A stretch of 29,770 nucleotides of DNA from UBA349 sp964444115. Its GTDB lineage: Archaea > Methanobacteriota > Methanobacteria > Methanobacteriales > Methanobacteriaceae. Every line of letters starts with the position of its first letter. The first letter of the stretch is position 1. Location: assembly GCA_964444115.1 (NCBI GenBank), contig CAYUFT010000016.1, forward strand, positions 1 through 29,770, read 5' to 3'. Position numbers and translations under genes: made by a program. Under the pieces are notes generated by a model. That model did not search any database and had not been told where the DNA came from. It was given only the letters and a program-made list of their open reading frames with translations. This document shows positions 1 to 8,140 of this stretch, one piece after another.

Positions 1-2
1 AG

Positions 3-185
3 CCGGTGGCCACCGGACTATTTGGAAGTACTTTTGATCCTGATTCCAAGCAAGGATTTTTATACAAACAGGTGATGAAGTCCGTTAAAAAAGATCTGGA
101 AAAACAGGGCATTGATGTTAGTAAACCTGTTGATTGCCGTGACTGGGATGAAATAAGGGCCTGGACCCGTGCTCTGATTAATTAA
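3..185 (+). CDS. Flavodoxin-like protein, C-terminal fragment
   Basis: An open frame enters from the left edge and stops with TAA at 183-185, giving the last 60 residues of a protein. It reads VATGLFGSTFDPDSKQGFLY at its start and ends in DWDEIRAWTRALIN. A glycine-rich turn followed by a C-terminal helix with D-W-D-E-I is what one sees at the end of flavodoxin-domain proteins of the HemG/Flavodoxin_5 type, which bind FMN and act as small electron carriers or oxidases. The next gene is also flavodoxin-like, supporting a paired arrangement. The start and the FMN phosphate loop lie outside the window, so the family call is tentative. Confidence 0.6.
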   Translation, partial: PVATGLFGSTFDPDSKQGFLYKQVMKSVKKDLEKQGIDVSKPVDCRDWDEIRAWTRALIN

Positions 186-289
186 TTATATCTAATTTAA
201 TTATTTATTTAATTAGTTAATTTTAATCGAAATCAGATAATCTTTAAATTTTAGACATATTTTAAATTTAAAAAATTATGGAGATAAAA

Positions 290-859
290 ATGAATACTAA
301 AAAAATAGCTAAAATAGCGGGCATAAGCCTGGCAGCCATATTAATATCTCTTTTTGCAGTAATGGGTTTTATTTTCTATGATGTTATGAGTTACACGGCC
401 AATGGCTTTGAAACTTTCAGTCCTGAGGGAAATGTGACTGGAAACGCTTTATTAGTTTATGATCCCGGTATTTCAGGCCAATCTGCTAATGTGGCTTTGA
501 ATATTGCCAAGGAACTACAAAGTAAAGGTTATCATGTGGATTTAGTGGGTATAAACAATGCAAAAGCAAAAAATACCTCTAAATATGAGTTAATCGTAGT
601 AGGCGGACCTATTTATACAGGAAAAGCATCTAGTTCTGTTCAATCATATTTAAATAATCTTAAGCAGAATAATGGGACCAAAATCGCGGTTTTTGCCACG
701 GGTTCGGATAAGGACGTAATGAAAAATTCTAAATTGCTAAAAAGTGAAGTAGCTCCTTTAAATAACAATACTTCGCTTAAAATAGAAGCAGTAGGGAAAT
801 TTATTTCGGAAAACAATAATCAGAGCATTGTGGTATTTGTGGGATCTTTACTTAATTAA
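290..859 (+). CDS. Membrane-anchored flavodoxin-like protein
   Basis: This 189-residue protein has one N-terminal hydrophobic segment (about residues 8-30, IAGISLAAILISLFAVMGFI) followed by a flavodoxin-like alpha/beta domain. Visible fold elements are the first strand and loop ALLVYDPGISGQSANVA, the strand YELIVVGGPIYTGKAS and the strand TKIAVFATGS. The segment looks like a signal anchor, so the domain may sit on the outer face or be tethered to the membrane. I start it at ATG 290 because GGAG at 280-283 lies six bases upstream; an ATG at 278 overlaps that site and is less likely. It follows a soluble flavodoxin-like gene by about 100 bases and precedes a MarR regulator by 42. The first loop lacks the usual T/S-rich FMN phosphate-binding pattern, so flavin binding is unproven. 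Confidence 0.75.
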   Translation: MNTKKIAKIAGISLAAILISLFAVMGFIFYDVMSYTANGFETFSPEGNVTGNALLVYDPGISGQSANVALNIAKELQSKGYHVDLVGINNAKAKNTSKYELIVVGGPIYTGKASSSVQSYLNNLKQNNGTKIAVFATGSDKDVMKNSKLLKSEVAPLNNNTSLKIEAVGKFISENNNQSIVVFVGSLLN

Positions 860-901
860 AGATTCACTTAAATCCCATATTTGATTTTATTTAATTTTTA
901 A

Positions 902-1447
902 ATGAGTAATTTCATGGGTAAAAACTTTAATAAAAAGGGTAGTTTGATGAAAGATATTGAAAAAGTAATGTCCAATCAACCATTTGGTGAAAGGTTAGAG
1001 ATGGAAAAATACATACTAGTAATTATATTTCTAATACAGCAGCGATGGGGCTATATTATAAACAAAGAATTTGCTAAAGATAACATAACCACTAAGCAAT
1101 GGCTATTACTGGTAATCCTGGGCAATGCCTTTGACCATGATCCATCTATGCAGGAGATGGCCGAGGCCATGAGCACCACTCACCAGAATGTTAAGCAACT
1201 GGCCACTCGCTTGCAAGATAGTGGATTTCTAAAAATAGAGCGAGATTCTAATAATAAAAGGATTTTGCGTCTGAAATTCACTGAACAATGTTATAAATAC
1301 TGGGAAAAACGAAATGAAGATGATATTGAATCTATAACGAATTTATTCAATGTTTTGGATGATGAAGAGGTAATTTCTCTCTTTGCTATAATGAATAAAC
1401 TGCAAAAATTGTCGCAAACACAATATGATGAATCTAAAATTAATTAA
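902..1447 (+). CDS. MarR-family transcriptional regulator
   Basis: A 181-residue winged-helix regulator. The core is MarR-like: helices around ITTKQWLLLVILG (about residues 60-75), a recognition region MQEMAEAMSTTHQNVKQLATRLQDSGFLKIERD (about 85-118), then a wing, SNNKRILRLKFTE, and a C-terminal dimerisation helix. MarR proteins bind palindromic operators as dimers and usually repress neighbouring genes, often in response to phenols, oxidants or drugs; here the flavodoxin-like genes just upstream are the natural candidates. The start is uncertain: ATG 902 and ATG 914 have no ribosome binding site, while ATG 947 has a weak GGGT at 937-940 and gives a more typical length of 166 residues. T-runs follow the stop at 1448-1454 and 1529-1536. 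Confidence 0.88.
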   Translation: MSNFMGKNFNKKGSLMKDIEKVMSNQPFGERLEMEKYILVIIFLIQQRWGYIINKEFAKDNITTKQWLLLVILGNAFDHDPSMQEMAEAMSTTHQNVKQLATRLQDSGFLKIERDSNNKRILRLKFTEQCYKYWEKRNEDDIESITNLFNVLDDEEVISLFAIMNKLQKLSQTQYDESKIN

Positions 1448-1536
1448 TTTTTTTATACGGATATTATTGATTAAAAATTTTTAAAAAAATAGAATATAAA
1501 AAATTATTTATAATACTCTTTTATTCCATTTTTTTT
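1448..1536. terminator. Oligo-T terminator region between convergent genes
   Basis: Plus-strand T7 at 1448-1454 directly follows the MarR stop codon, and T8 lies at 1529-1536. A-runs at about 1482-1505 give T-runs on the minus strand downstream of the sugar-transferase gene that ends at 1588. Archaeal intrinsic termination works on U-rich tracts without a strong hairpin, so this can serve both genes. Judged from base pattern only. Confidence 0.5.
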
Positions 1537-1587
1537 ATTCATTTTAATGATTATGTGGGATTATATTATCATGGTCTCTGAACTGAC

Positions 1588-2991
1588 TTAATAAGCATTT
1601 TGATCAGTAAAACCATTGGTAAAGGTAAGGAAAAATATTTTCACATCTAAACTAAGGGTCCAGTTCTCTACATAATATAAATCATATTCTATTCTCTTTT
1701 TTATTGAGGTATCTCCTCTCCAGCCATGAACTTGGGCCCATCCAGTCATTCCTGGTCGAACGTGATGCTTAATCATGTAATGTGGTATTTCTTCTCTGAA
1801 TTTTTCTACAAAAAGAGGACGTTCTGGTCTTGGACCAATCAGACTCATATCTCCCTTTAATATATTAAATAATTGTGGTAATTCATCTATACTAGTTTTT
1901 CTTATGAAAGAACCAAACTTGGTCTTTCGAGGGTCGTCTTCTGTGGTCCATTGGGATACTTCTTCTTCATCTGGCTGAACTTTCATACTACGAAATTTAT
2001 ACATCTCGAATGTGGTTCTATGCAATCCAATACGTTCCTGTTTGAATATAATTGGCCCCGGAGAACTTTTTTTAACCATAATTGTGGTGAAAATTAGGAG
2101 TGGTGAAAATATCATTATCCCAATTATTGCCAGTAAAATGTCTAAAAGTCTCTTCAGAGCTTTATTAAAAGAATTATCTAATGGCACGTAGCGTATATTT
2201 ATTAAAGGAATGTTATCTATCATATCAATGTATGGTCTTGCTGGGAAATAGCGATAGTAATCAGGAACAATTTCTGCCTTAACCCCATATTTTTCACAAG
2301 TATCAATTATATGCTCTAACAATTTAGAATGGCGAGGAGAAAGGGTTATTACGATTCTATCAATTTCCTTGGTAAGAATAATTTCTTCTAAATCTTCAAT
2401 TTTCCCTATAACTGGAGAACCTGCTATGGCAGTGTTTTTTTCTATATTATCATCTAAAAACCCAATTAATTTGTACCCGACGTATTCATTAAGTTTTATT
2501 TTGCGTGTAAACTTCTCACCAAGTTCTCCAGCACCAATTACTAGAATATATTTAATATTATATCCTTTACTTCGAGCGAGTCGTAATGATTTCCTTATGA
2601 TGACTCTTTCTATTATAGAAAATAGAGTAGAGAATATTGCAAAAATGGCCAGTAGATAACGGGAGTAATCTGAAAGCTCCACTACAAATAATAGGGTTAC
2701 AAGTAGTAATAATCCAATAAAATTGACTTTAATGATTTTAAAGGTTTCAGAACTTATACTTTTAGTTCTTTGAGGGTCATAGAGTCCAAAAAAGTAGTAA
2801 AGTATAAGATAATTTGGTAAAATAAAGACTATTGGTAAAACATATATTGAAAATCCCCATCTATTGCCCTCAAATCCCAGTATGCCGAGTTTAAATCTGA
2901 TAAAATATGCAAAAATCAGTGCTAAGGTGATTACAATTATATCCATGATTACCAGTATCATATTAAATATTTTCTGATTCTGTTTAATCAT
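1588..2991 (-). CDS. Polyprenyl glycosylphosphotransferase (initiating sugar transferase, WbaP/WcaJ type)
   Basis: A 467-residue polytopic enzyme expected to transfer a sugar-1-phosphate from a nucleotide sugar to a polyprenyl phosphate at the inner face of the membrane, the first step of polysaccharide synthesis. The N-terminal third has four to five membrane segments (about residues 10-31, 47-70, 90-105, 110-130). A Rossmann-like CoA-binding domain follows (KYILVIGAGELG, 148-158). After another hydrophobic hairpin (about 283-305) comes the catalytic domain, with KRLLD at 280-284, KFRSM at 332-336, the acidic SIDELPQLFN at 367-376 and GPRPE at 386-390, all hallmarks of the bacterial sugar-transferase family. 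Length is normal. The start is fixed by GGTGAT just upstream of the ATG. In an archaeon the lipid could be undecaprenyl or dolichyl phosphate; the sequence cannot tell. Confidence 0.93.
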   Translation of the reverse strand: MIKQNQKIFNMILVIMDIIVITLALIFAYFIRFKLGILGFEGNRWGFSIYVLPIVFILPNYLILYYFFGLYDPQRTKSISSETFKIIKVNFIGLLLLVTLLFVVELSDYSRYLLAIFAIFSTLFSIIERVIIRKSLRLARSKGYNIKYILVIGAGELGEKFTRKIKLNEYVGYKLIGFLDDNIEKNTAIAGSPVIGKIEDLEEIILTKEIDRIVITLSPRHSKLLEHIIDTCEKYGVKAEIVPDYYRYFPARPYIDMIDNIPLINIRYVPLDNSFNKALKRLLDILLAIIGIMIFSPLLIFTTIMVKKSSPGPIIFKQERIGLHRTTFEMYKFRSMKVQPDEEEVSQWTTEDDPRKTKFGSFIRKTSIDELPQLFNILKGDMSLIGPRPERPLFVEKFREEIPHYMIKHHVRPGMTGWAQVHGWRGDTSIKKRIEYDLYYVENWTLSLDVKIFFLTFTNGFTDQNAY

Positions 2992-3202
2992 TAAATCACC
3001 TTAAACATTAAATAAATTTTAGCTTAATTGAATTTTGCTTTATTTCTTTGATTATCTTTAATAAAATAACATCACATTCTTATTTATGCCATAATCACTA
3101 TTTTAATATTGTTAATAGTATTTTATTAATATATTTTTTGGGCAATATAAAAAATATCCATGTTAATTAAAAATGAGCTTACTAATCTCCTAATCTTCTT
3201 AT

Positions 3203-4087
3203 TTATCTTGATTTTTTGAAAAGGTTCAAAAAGAGCTTAAGGCCACATATTAATCCTATTCCAGCGTAAGTTAAAGCAGTTGTTATCATAGAATGCTGTT
3301 TTTTATAATGTTTTTTATAAAAAATGTACATGGCCCTATAAAATTCATATATGAGTTTTGATTTTTGTTTCTGGCTGCTGGACCCTTTGTAATGAATTAT
3401 CTCTGCAGCACCATAGTATATTATCTGCCATCCTACTTCTTTTATTCGATAGCACCAGTCAATATCTTCGCCGTACATGAAGAAAGTTTCATCTAAAAGT
3501 CCGATCTCTTTAATTGCTTCTGAATTTACCATCATAAATGCACCCACCAGACAATCAATAGGGTAAGTTCCATTATCATCTAAATAACAAAGGTTGTACT
3601 TTCCAAAACGCTGACTATTTGGAAAAAGACGTGAAAGCCCTATCATTCGATAAAAAGAGACACTAACATCTGGAAAACTTCGTCTACATGCCTTATCTAA
3701 TGTTCCGTCGGGTAAAACTACTTTACATCCCAGTGCACCAACTTTTGAATGGTTTTGCATGTATTCAAGACAGTTTTCTAGGCATTCATCTACAATTATG
3801 GTGTCGGAATTGAGTAGTAACACATATTTAGATGCAATCTTTTTCAGGGCCAGATTATTGGCATAGGCAAAGCCTCTATTTTCTGAGCTAGGAATAAATA
3901 TAATTAAATTATTTGCTATTTCACTATAAAAATCCTTTTGAAGTTTATCTAAACTTCCATCTTGCGAATTATTATCGACCACATAAATTTCATATTTAAA
4001 AGGATGATTTTTGTTAATAACCGATTCTATGGTCTGTTTTGTTAAATCATAAGTACGGTAATTTACGATTATAATTGATAATTCCAT
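3203..4087 (-). CDS. GT2 glycosyltransferase (rhamnosyltransferase-like)
   Basis: A 294-residue GT-A fold glycosyltransferase. The N-terminus MELSIIIVNYRTYDLTKQTI is the GT2 nucleotide-binding strand; the metal-binding DXD equivalent is LLLNSDTII, and the acceptor-side motif is FFMYGEDIDWCYRI, the ED-x-D-W-C-x-R pattern common in WbbL-type rhamnosyltransferases. A C-terminal hydrophobic stretch (ITTALTYAGIGLICGLKLFL) probably anchors it to the membrane. I start it at ATG 4087 because GAGG at 4096-4099 is well spaced; a TTG start at 4105 adds six residues but overlaps that site. A second GT2 gene lies directly upstream, and rfbABCD in the same cluster would supply dTDP-L-rhamnose. The sugar is inferred, not shown. 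Confidence 0.88.
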   Translation of the reverse strand: MELSIIIVNYRTYDLTKQTIESVINKNHPFKYEIYVVDNNSQDGSLDKLQKDFYSEIANNLIIFIPSSENRGFAYANNLALKKIASKYVLLLNSDTIIVDECLENCLEYMQNHSKVGALGCKVVLPDGTLDKACRRSFPDVSVSFYRMIGLSRLFPNSQRFGKYNLCYLDDNGTYPIDCLVGAFMMVNSEAIKEIGLLDETFFMYGEDIDWCYRIKEVGWQIIYYGAAEIIHYKGSSSQKQKSKLIYEFYRAMYIFYKKHYKKQHSMITTALTYAGIGLICGLKLFLNLFKKSR

Positions 4088-4181
4088 TATATTTTCCTCT
4101 ATCAAATATTAAAATCTATTTCCTGCTGGATTTTGTTATTGTGAATTATGCGGTATTATGATTATATAATCCCTTAATTAC

Positions 4182-5135
4182 TTAAAAAAAGTTGAACTTA
4201 ATGGTGTTTTTAATCAAAAGCCATTCTATTTTCAAGTAATTTTTAATATTTTTATTTTTATATTCCACCTTATCTATTTTTTTTAGAGAGATTAGGCCTT
4301 CTTTTATCCCGGTCAGATAAGTTCTACCTTGCCCTTTTTTAAGGAAAAAAATGTATTTTATTAAATAACCGGCCAGTAAGCATGGTGAATTCAATATAAT
4401 CTGGGGCCAGGGCATGTTTTTGTAAGGAACATATATATTATTACGGGCTGCTAATTTAATTTTAAATTTATTATATCTGCTACCACTGGTTCCGCTACCT
4501 ACGTGATAAACTAAGGCTTCAGGGCAGTATATATTTTGGTAACCATGAATTCTGGCCCGATAACCAAGATCTACATCTTCCATATAAGCAAAAAAGTTCT
4601 CATCAAAGTATCCTATCTCATCTAGAATGCTTTTTTTATAAATTGATGCTCCAGCACAGGCACTAAATATATTTCTTTTTTGATTATATTTTTCCCGCGA
4701 TTTTCCATAACCAACTCGTTTGGTCCAGCCCAGAAGTGAGTATTCATCACCAGCATCGTCTATTTTATCTCTTTCATAATACTGGATCATTTTAGAAGAA
4801 ACAGAAAATGCTTGATGGCCAGTTTCTATGCATTTTAAAAGGTTGGAGATACAACTTTTCTCTAATTCCATATCATTATTTAGAAGAAATACATATTCAC
4901 CAGATGCTGTAGCTATTCCTTGATTAATTGCTTTAGCAAACCCCAAATTTTTTTTGTTTTTGATTAAAATAAATTGAGGATAATTATTTTTAATAAATTC
5001 AATGCTTCGGTCTTGGGAACCATTATCTACTATTATTACTTCTTTAATGTTTTGCTGTATGTTAATGGACTTAAAACAAGTTTCCAGGAACTCAATTCCA
5101 TTATAATTGGGTATAATTACTGAAACTTTACTCAT
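4182..5135 (-). CDS. GT2 glycosyltransferase
   Basis: A 317-residue glycosyltransferase closely resembling its downstream neighbour in layout. It begins MSKVSVIIPNYNGIEFLETC, carries the DXD-type motif VFLLNNDMEL around residue 90 and the second acidic motif YMEDVDLGYRARIHG around residue 185. These residues bind the nucleotide-sugar diphosphate through a metal and position the acceptor. A short hydrophobic patch near residue 255 may touch the membrane. It probably adds one sugar to a lipid-linked glycan on the cytoplasmic face. About 95 bases separate it from the next gene, enough for its own promoter. It is WbbL/rhamnosyltransferase-like in pattern, but the donor cannot be read from the sequence. 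Confidence 0.87.
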   Translation of the reverse strand: MSKVSVIIPNYNGIEFLETCFKSINIQQNIKEVIIVDNGSQDRSIEFIKNNYPQFILIKNKKNLGFAKAINQGIATASGEYVFLLNNDMELEKSCISNLLKCIETGHQAFSVSSKMIQYYERDKIDDAGDEYSLLGWTKRVGYGKSREKYNQKRNIFSACAGASIYKKSILDEIGYFDENFFAYMEDVDLGYRARIHGYQNIYCPEALVYHVGSGTSGSRYNKFKIKLAARNNIYVPYKNMPWPQIILNSPCLLAGYLIKYIFFLKKGQGRTYLTGIKEGLISLKKIDKVEYKNKNIKNYLKIEWLLIKNTIKFNFF

Positions 5136-5260
5136 TATATGGCCTGTTATTAAATTTAATTAACTATCTTATTCCTTATAATGATTTTATTTGGATTTAA
5201 ATCTAATCTTAAATCTAAGCAATCTAGATATTAAAAATCTTAATATTAAAATATTTTTTA

Positions 5261-6250
5261 TTATGGTGTGGTTTTTTTCATTAAAATTTTACTTACCCTA
5301 ATAATGAGTATGCTCATAATCTCATTCACTTTGTCCCTTGATAGAATGAAGCATACTGTTGCTGTAGTGATGATAACATAAAAAATACAAAGAAAAGTGC
5401 TGTCAAATACGTAATCAAGTCCTAAATAGTTCATAATGTCGGGTATGGTGAATACAAAATAGAATTGTAAAATATACACTGACATGGAGTTTCTTCCAAT
5501 TTTGGTCAAGAAAGTTTTTTTGCTGGGCATGATGCTGTTTAACAAAATGATAATAATCATACTTATTAAAATAAATAAAAGTCTAAATGCCATTCCTTTT
5601 AAATTTCCCATATGTAAACTAGCATAAGCATATTTTAAGATTAAAATAGTGGAATTAAATGGCAAATAAAGTAATGTTGCACCTATTAATAGTGGTATCA
5701 AAATTAAGAGAGCATAGCTCCTTTTTATTGTGAATCTTTTTTCTAAATCTTTGAAATAAAAACCAAAGAGGAAAATTGGGAAATAGCATAGGGTACGGGA
5801 TATGGATAAAAAATTCGGATCGATACTTACAGTTCCTATTAACATAGCCAAAATAAAACTGATTACAAATATATGTTTTATTTTGGTCGCTGTAGGTAAA
5901 AAAGCCCTCCACAAGTATAAACTTAATAAATACCAGAGCCCAAATCCAGGTACCAGATACATATCTGCAGGTACATAACCCTTTGTCAAAAAAATAAATA
6001 TTATCCAAAAGGTATTAAATATTAGGTAGGGAATAAAAATAGTTCTAAATGCTTTTATAGAACTTTCAGGATTATCTTTTGAGAAATAACCACTTATAAA
6101 AATTAATAATGGCAAATCAAATAGATAAATTAAGGTATAAGTGAAATCAAAATATGTCTGAGTAAAATGAGTAGTTCCTATGAAATGGCCCATAACAATT
6201 AAAATCATGGAAAAACCGCGCAGATTGTCGAATTTTATATTACGGTTCAT
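5261..6250 (-). CDS. Membrane O-acyltransferase (acyltransferase-3 family)
   Basis: A 329-residue integral membrane protein with about ten hydrophobic segments. The N-terminus MNRNIKFDNLRGFSMILIVM followed by GHFIG is diagnostic of the acyltransferase-3 family (OafA/NolL/fucose O-acetylase group), which moves acetyl or other acyl groups from a cytoplasmic donor to sugars; the histidine in MGH is the usual active-site residue. A later motif, RNSMSVYILQFYFVF, matches the conserved late helix of the family. The setting, between glycosyltransferases and a polysaccharide exporter, suggests O-acetylation of the exported glycan. No convincing ribosome binding site precedes the ATG. The acyl group and target sugar are unknown. 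Confidence 0.85.
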   Translation of the reverse strand: MNRNIKFDNLRGFSMILIVMGHFIGTTHFTQTYFDFTYTLIYLFDLPLLIFISGYFSKDNPESSIKAFRTIFIPYLIFNTFWIIFIFLTKGYVPADMYLVPGFGLWYLLSLYLWRAFLPTATKIKHIFVISFILAMLIGTVSIDPNFLSISRTLCYFPIFLFGFYFKDLEKRFTIKRSYALLILIPLLIGATLLYLPFNSTILILKYAYASLHMGNLKGMAFRLLFILISMIIIILLNSIMPSKKTFLTKIGRNSMSVYILQFYFVFTIPDIMNYLGLDYVFDSTFLCIFYVIITTATVCFILSRDKVNEIMSILIIRVSKILMKKTTP

Positions 6251-6462
6251 AGGAATCAGTATAAATTTAAAACATAGTTATTATCATCTTAATATATAAT
6301 TAATATAATATTTTTTTATTTATTATAGTTTTCTGTTTTTTTGTTGTGTTTTTTAAGATTGTATAGGTTCTTGAATTGTAAAACAAAAATTAAAGGTTTA
6401 ATTGATAAATTATGGATTATGTAAAAATTTTCTGGTTAATAAAATCTTTTCATTATAAACTA

Positions 6463-7194
6463 TTAAGATTGGTCATAGGCATTGCAAACTTCTTCAGCAT
6501 CGCCCTGCATGACTATTTTTCCTTTTTCTAGCCATATGGCCTTATTGCATAGTCTTTTTACCTGTTCAATAGAGTGTGAAACAAATAAAACAGTTATTCC
6601 CTTATCAAAAAGTTCCATTATACGGGCTTCACTTTTTTTCCTAAATTTGGCATCTCCTACAGATAGGACCTCATCGAGAATAAGTATCTCTGGTTCAACT
6701 ACTGTAGCAATGGAAAATCCTAAACGGGCCTTCATACCTGAGGAAAAGTTTTTTATGGGAACATCCATAAAATCCTTTATTTCAGCAAAATCCACTATTT
6801 CCTCGTATTTTTCTTCTAAAAACTCTTTAGTATATCCTAGAATAGCTCCATTAAGATATATGTTTTCCCTGCCTGTATAATTGCTGTCAAAACCAGCACC
6901 AAGTTCCAAAAGAGGTACTAATTTGCCTTTTATTTCTACATTTCCTTCGGTAGGCTTCATTACACCAGAAATGATTTTAAGAAGGGTACTTTTTCCAGCC
7001 CCGTTAAGGCCAACAACACCTACTCTATCTCCTTCTTCTATTTCAAAAGATACATCTTTTAGAGCCCAGAATTCCTGAAACATGAGTTCTCTTTTCAGCA
7101 TTTTAATGACATATTCTTTAATGTTGTCTATTTTTTCCTGACTTAAATTGAATTGCATTCCAACATTTTCAATTTTAATAACCTTTTTTCCCAA
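6463..7194 (-). CDS. Polysaccharide ABC exporter, ATP-binding subunit (Wzt/TagH-like)
   Basis: A ~243-residue ATPase with Walker A GVVGLNGAGKSTLLK, ABC signature FSSGMKARLGFS, Walker B ILILDEVLSVGDAKFRKKS and the switch histidine in VLFVSHS. The E-V-L-S-V-G-D stretch after Walker B is typical of exporters of O-antigen, teichoic acid and related polymers. It pairs with the permease gene 34 bases upstream. It ends soon after the nucleotide-binding domain and lacks the C-terminal carbohydrate-binding domain found in Wzt proteins such as that of E. coli O9a, so export is probably not gated by recognition of a chain cap on this subunit. Start: a TTG at 7206 is possible, but GGTGA at 7199-7203 sits ahead of TTG 7194, so I prefer the latter. 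Neither is ATG. Confidence 0.93.
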   Translation of the reverse strand: MGKKVIKIENVGMQFNLSQEKIDNIKEYVIKMLKRELMFQEFWALKDVSFEIEEGDRVGVVGLNGAGKSTLLKIISGVMKPTEGNVEIKGKLVPLLELGAGFDSNYTGRENIYLNGAILGYTKEFLEEKYEEIVDFAEIKDFMDVPIKNFSSGMKARLGFSIATVVEPEILILDEVLSVGDAKFRKKSEARIMELFDKGITVLFVSHSIEQVKRLCNKAIWLEKGKIVMQGDAEEVCNAYDQS

Positions 7195-7228
7195 AATATC
7201 ACCCAATAATGCTTGAAACTTAACGAAA

Positions 7229-8026
7229 CTAAATATGTAAAATGAATTTGTCCTGATATTTATAAAAAAGACCTATTCCTAAAATAAGAAGTACAATGGA
7301 CCACATACTGACATAAAGTAATGTTCCTGTGTTTAACATTTGTCCGTACAGGAAACAGTCCCTACATAAACTTATTATACCATATACTGGATTTAAATTG
7401 AATAAAAATTGCATATTTTGAGGAATTATTGAGGCTGGATAAAATATAGCACTTCCATACATGAGCATGACCGTAAAAACACCGTATAAATGTTCAATAT
7501 CTCTGAAAAAAACGGTTACTGTGGCAAGTAATAGGCCAGCCCCTATGGTAAACATCAGGAGCAGAAAAATAGGTATTATGGCATATAAAATATATATGGT
7601 GAAGGCAGCATTGGTAGCAATCATTACTCCGAAAAGCACAACCAATGAAAGGAGAAATGTAACAAAACTGGATAGAATTACTCCTAGACTGTACATGTAT
7701 TTAGGCACATAAACCTTTTTTATAATGGCCCCATTTTTTATAATGGATTTCATGGCCGCTTTACTACCCTGAGCATAAAAATCAAAAACTAGTTTTCCTG
7801 CAAGGAAATAAACCGGAAAATTTTCAATATTCTGTTTAAATATTGCGGAAAAAATAATGGTTAATACTACCATGGTTAATAAAGGATTTAAAAAGCTCCA
7901 AAATATTCCTAATACGGATCTACGGTATTTTATTTTAATATCTCGTTTAATAAGTTCTTTGAGGAGATATCTGTACTTTGAAAAGTTAACGATGAATCGG
8001 TGTTCAAATTTTTTAGTGACTTCCAT
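7229..8026 (-). CDS. Polysaccharide ABC exporter, membrane subunit (Wzm/TagG-like)
   Basis: A 265-residue ABC-2 type permease with six hydrophobic segments. The N-terminal motif LLKELIKRDIKIKYRRSVLGIFWSFLNPL is the conserved amphipathic and first-helix region of polysaccharide exporters; the late motif FNLNPVYGIISLCRDCFLYG matches the N-P-x-x-x-x-I-x-x-x-R signature. It forms the transmembrane channel with the ATPase encoded just downstream and would move an undecaprenyl- or dolichyl-linked glycan outward. The ATG at 8026 is preceded by GAGG six bases upstream; a TTG at 8038 overlaps this site and is rejected as the start. The two exporter genes form a clear operon. Confidence 0.94.
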   Translation of the reverse strand: MEVTKKFEHRFIVNFSKYRYLLKELIKRDIKIKYRRSVLGIFWSFLNPLLTMVVLTIIFSAIFKQNIENFPVYFLAGKLVFDFYAQGSKAAMKSIIKNGAIIKKVYVPKYMYSLGVILSSFVTFLLSLVVLFGVMIATNAAFTIYILYAIIPIFLLLMFTIGAGLLLATVTVFFRDIEHLYGVFTVMLMYGSAIFYPASIIPQNMQFLFNLNPVYGIISLCRDCFLYGQMLNTGTLLYVSMWSIVLLILGIGLFYKYQDKFILHI

Positions 8027-8140
8027 GCTTAGCCTCAATTTACCTAATAACCAAATTTCTAAAAATTAGATCTTGATTTATATGATAATTGTAAATAATA
8101 GAATTTAAATTGTGATTTTAACATTTATAATTATTTCAGA

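Noticed and set aside
2369..2659. 96-residue open frame on the plus strand opposite the sugar transferase
   Set aside because: Antisense shadow with no ribosome binding site and no recognisable motif.
5655..6008. 117-residue open frame on the minus strand inside the acyltransferase gene
   Set aside because: It overlaps a clear membrane acyltransferase in another frame, has irregular composition and no start signal.
6482..6880. 132-residue open frame on the plus strand opposite the ABC ATPase gene
   Set aside because: Antisense shadow of a well-supported ABC ATPase; serine/proline-rich translation typical of a reverse frame.
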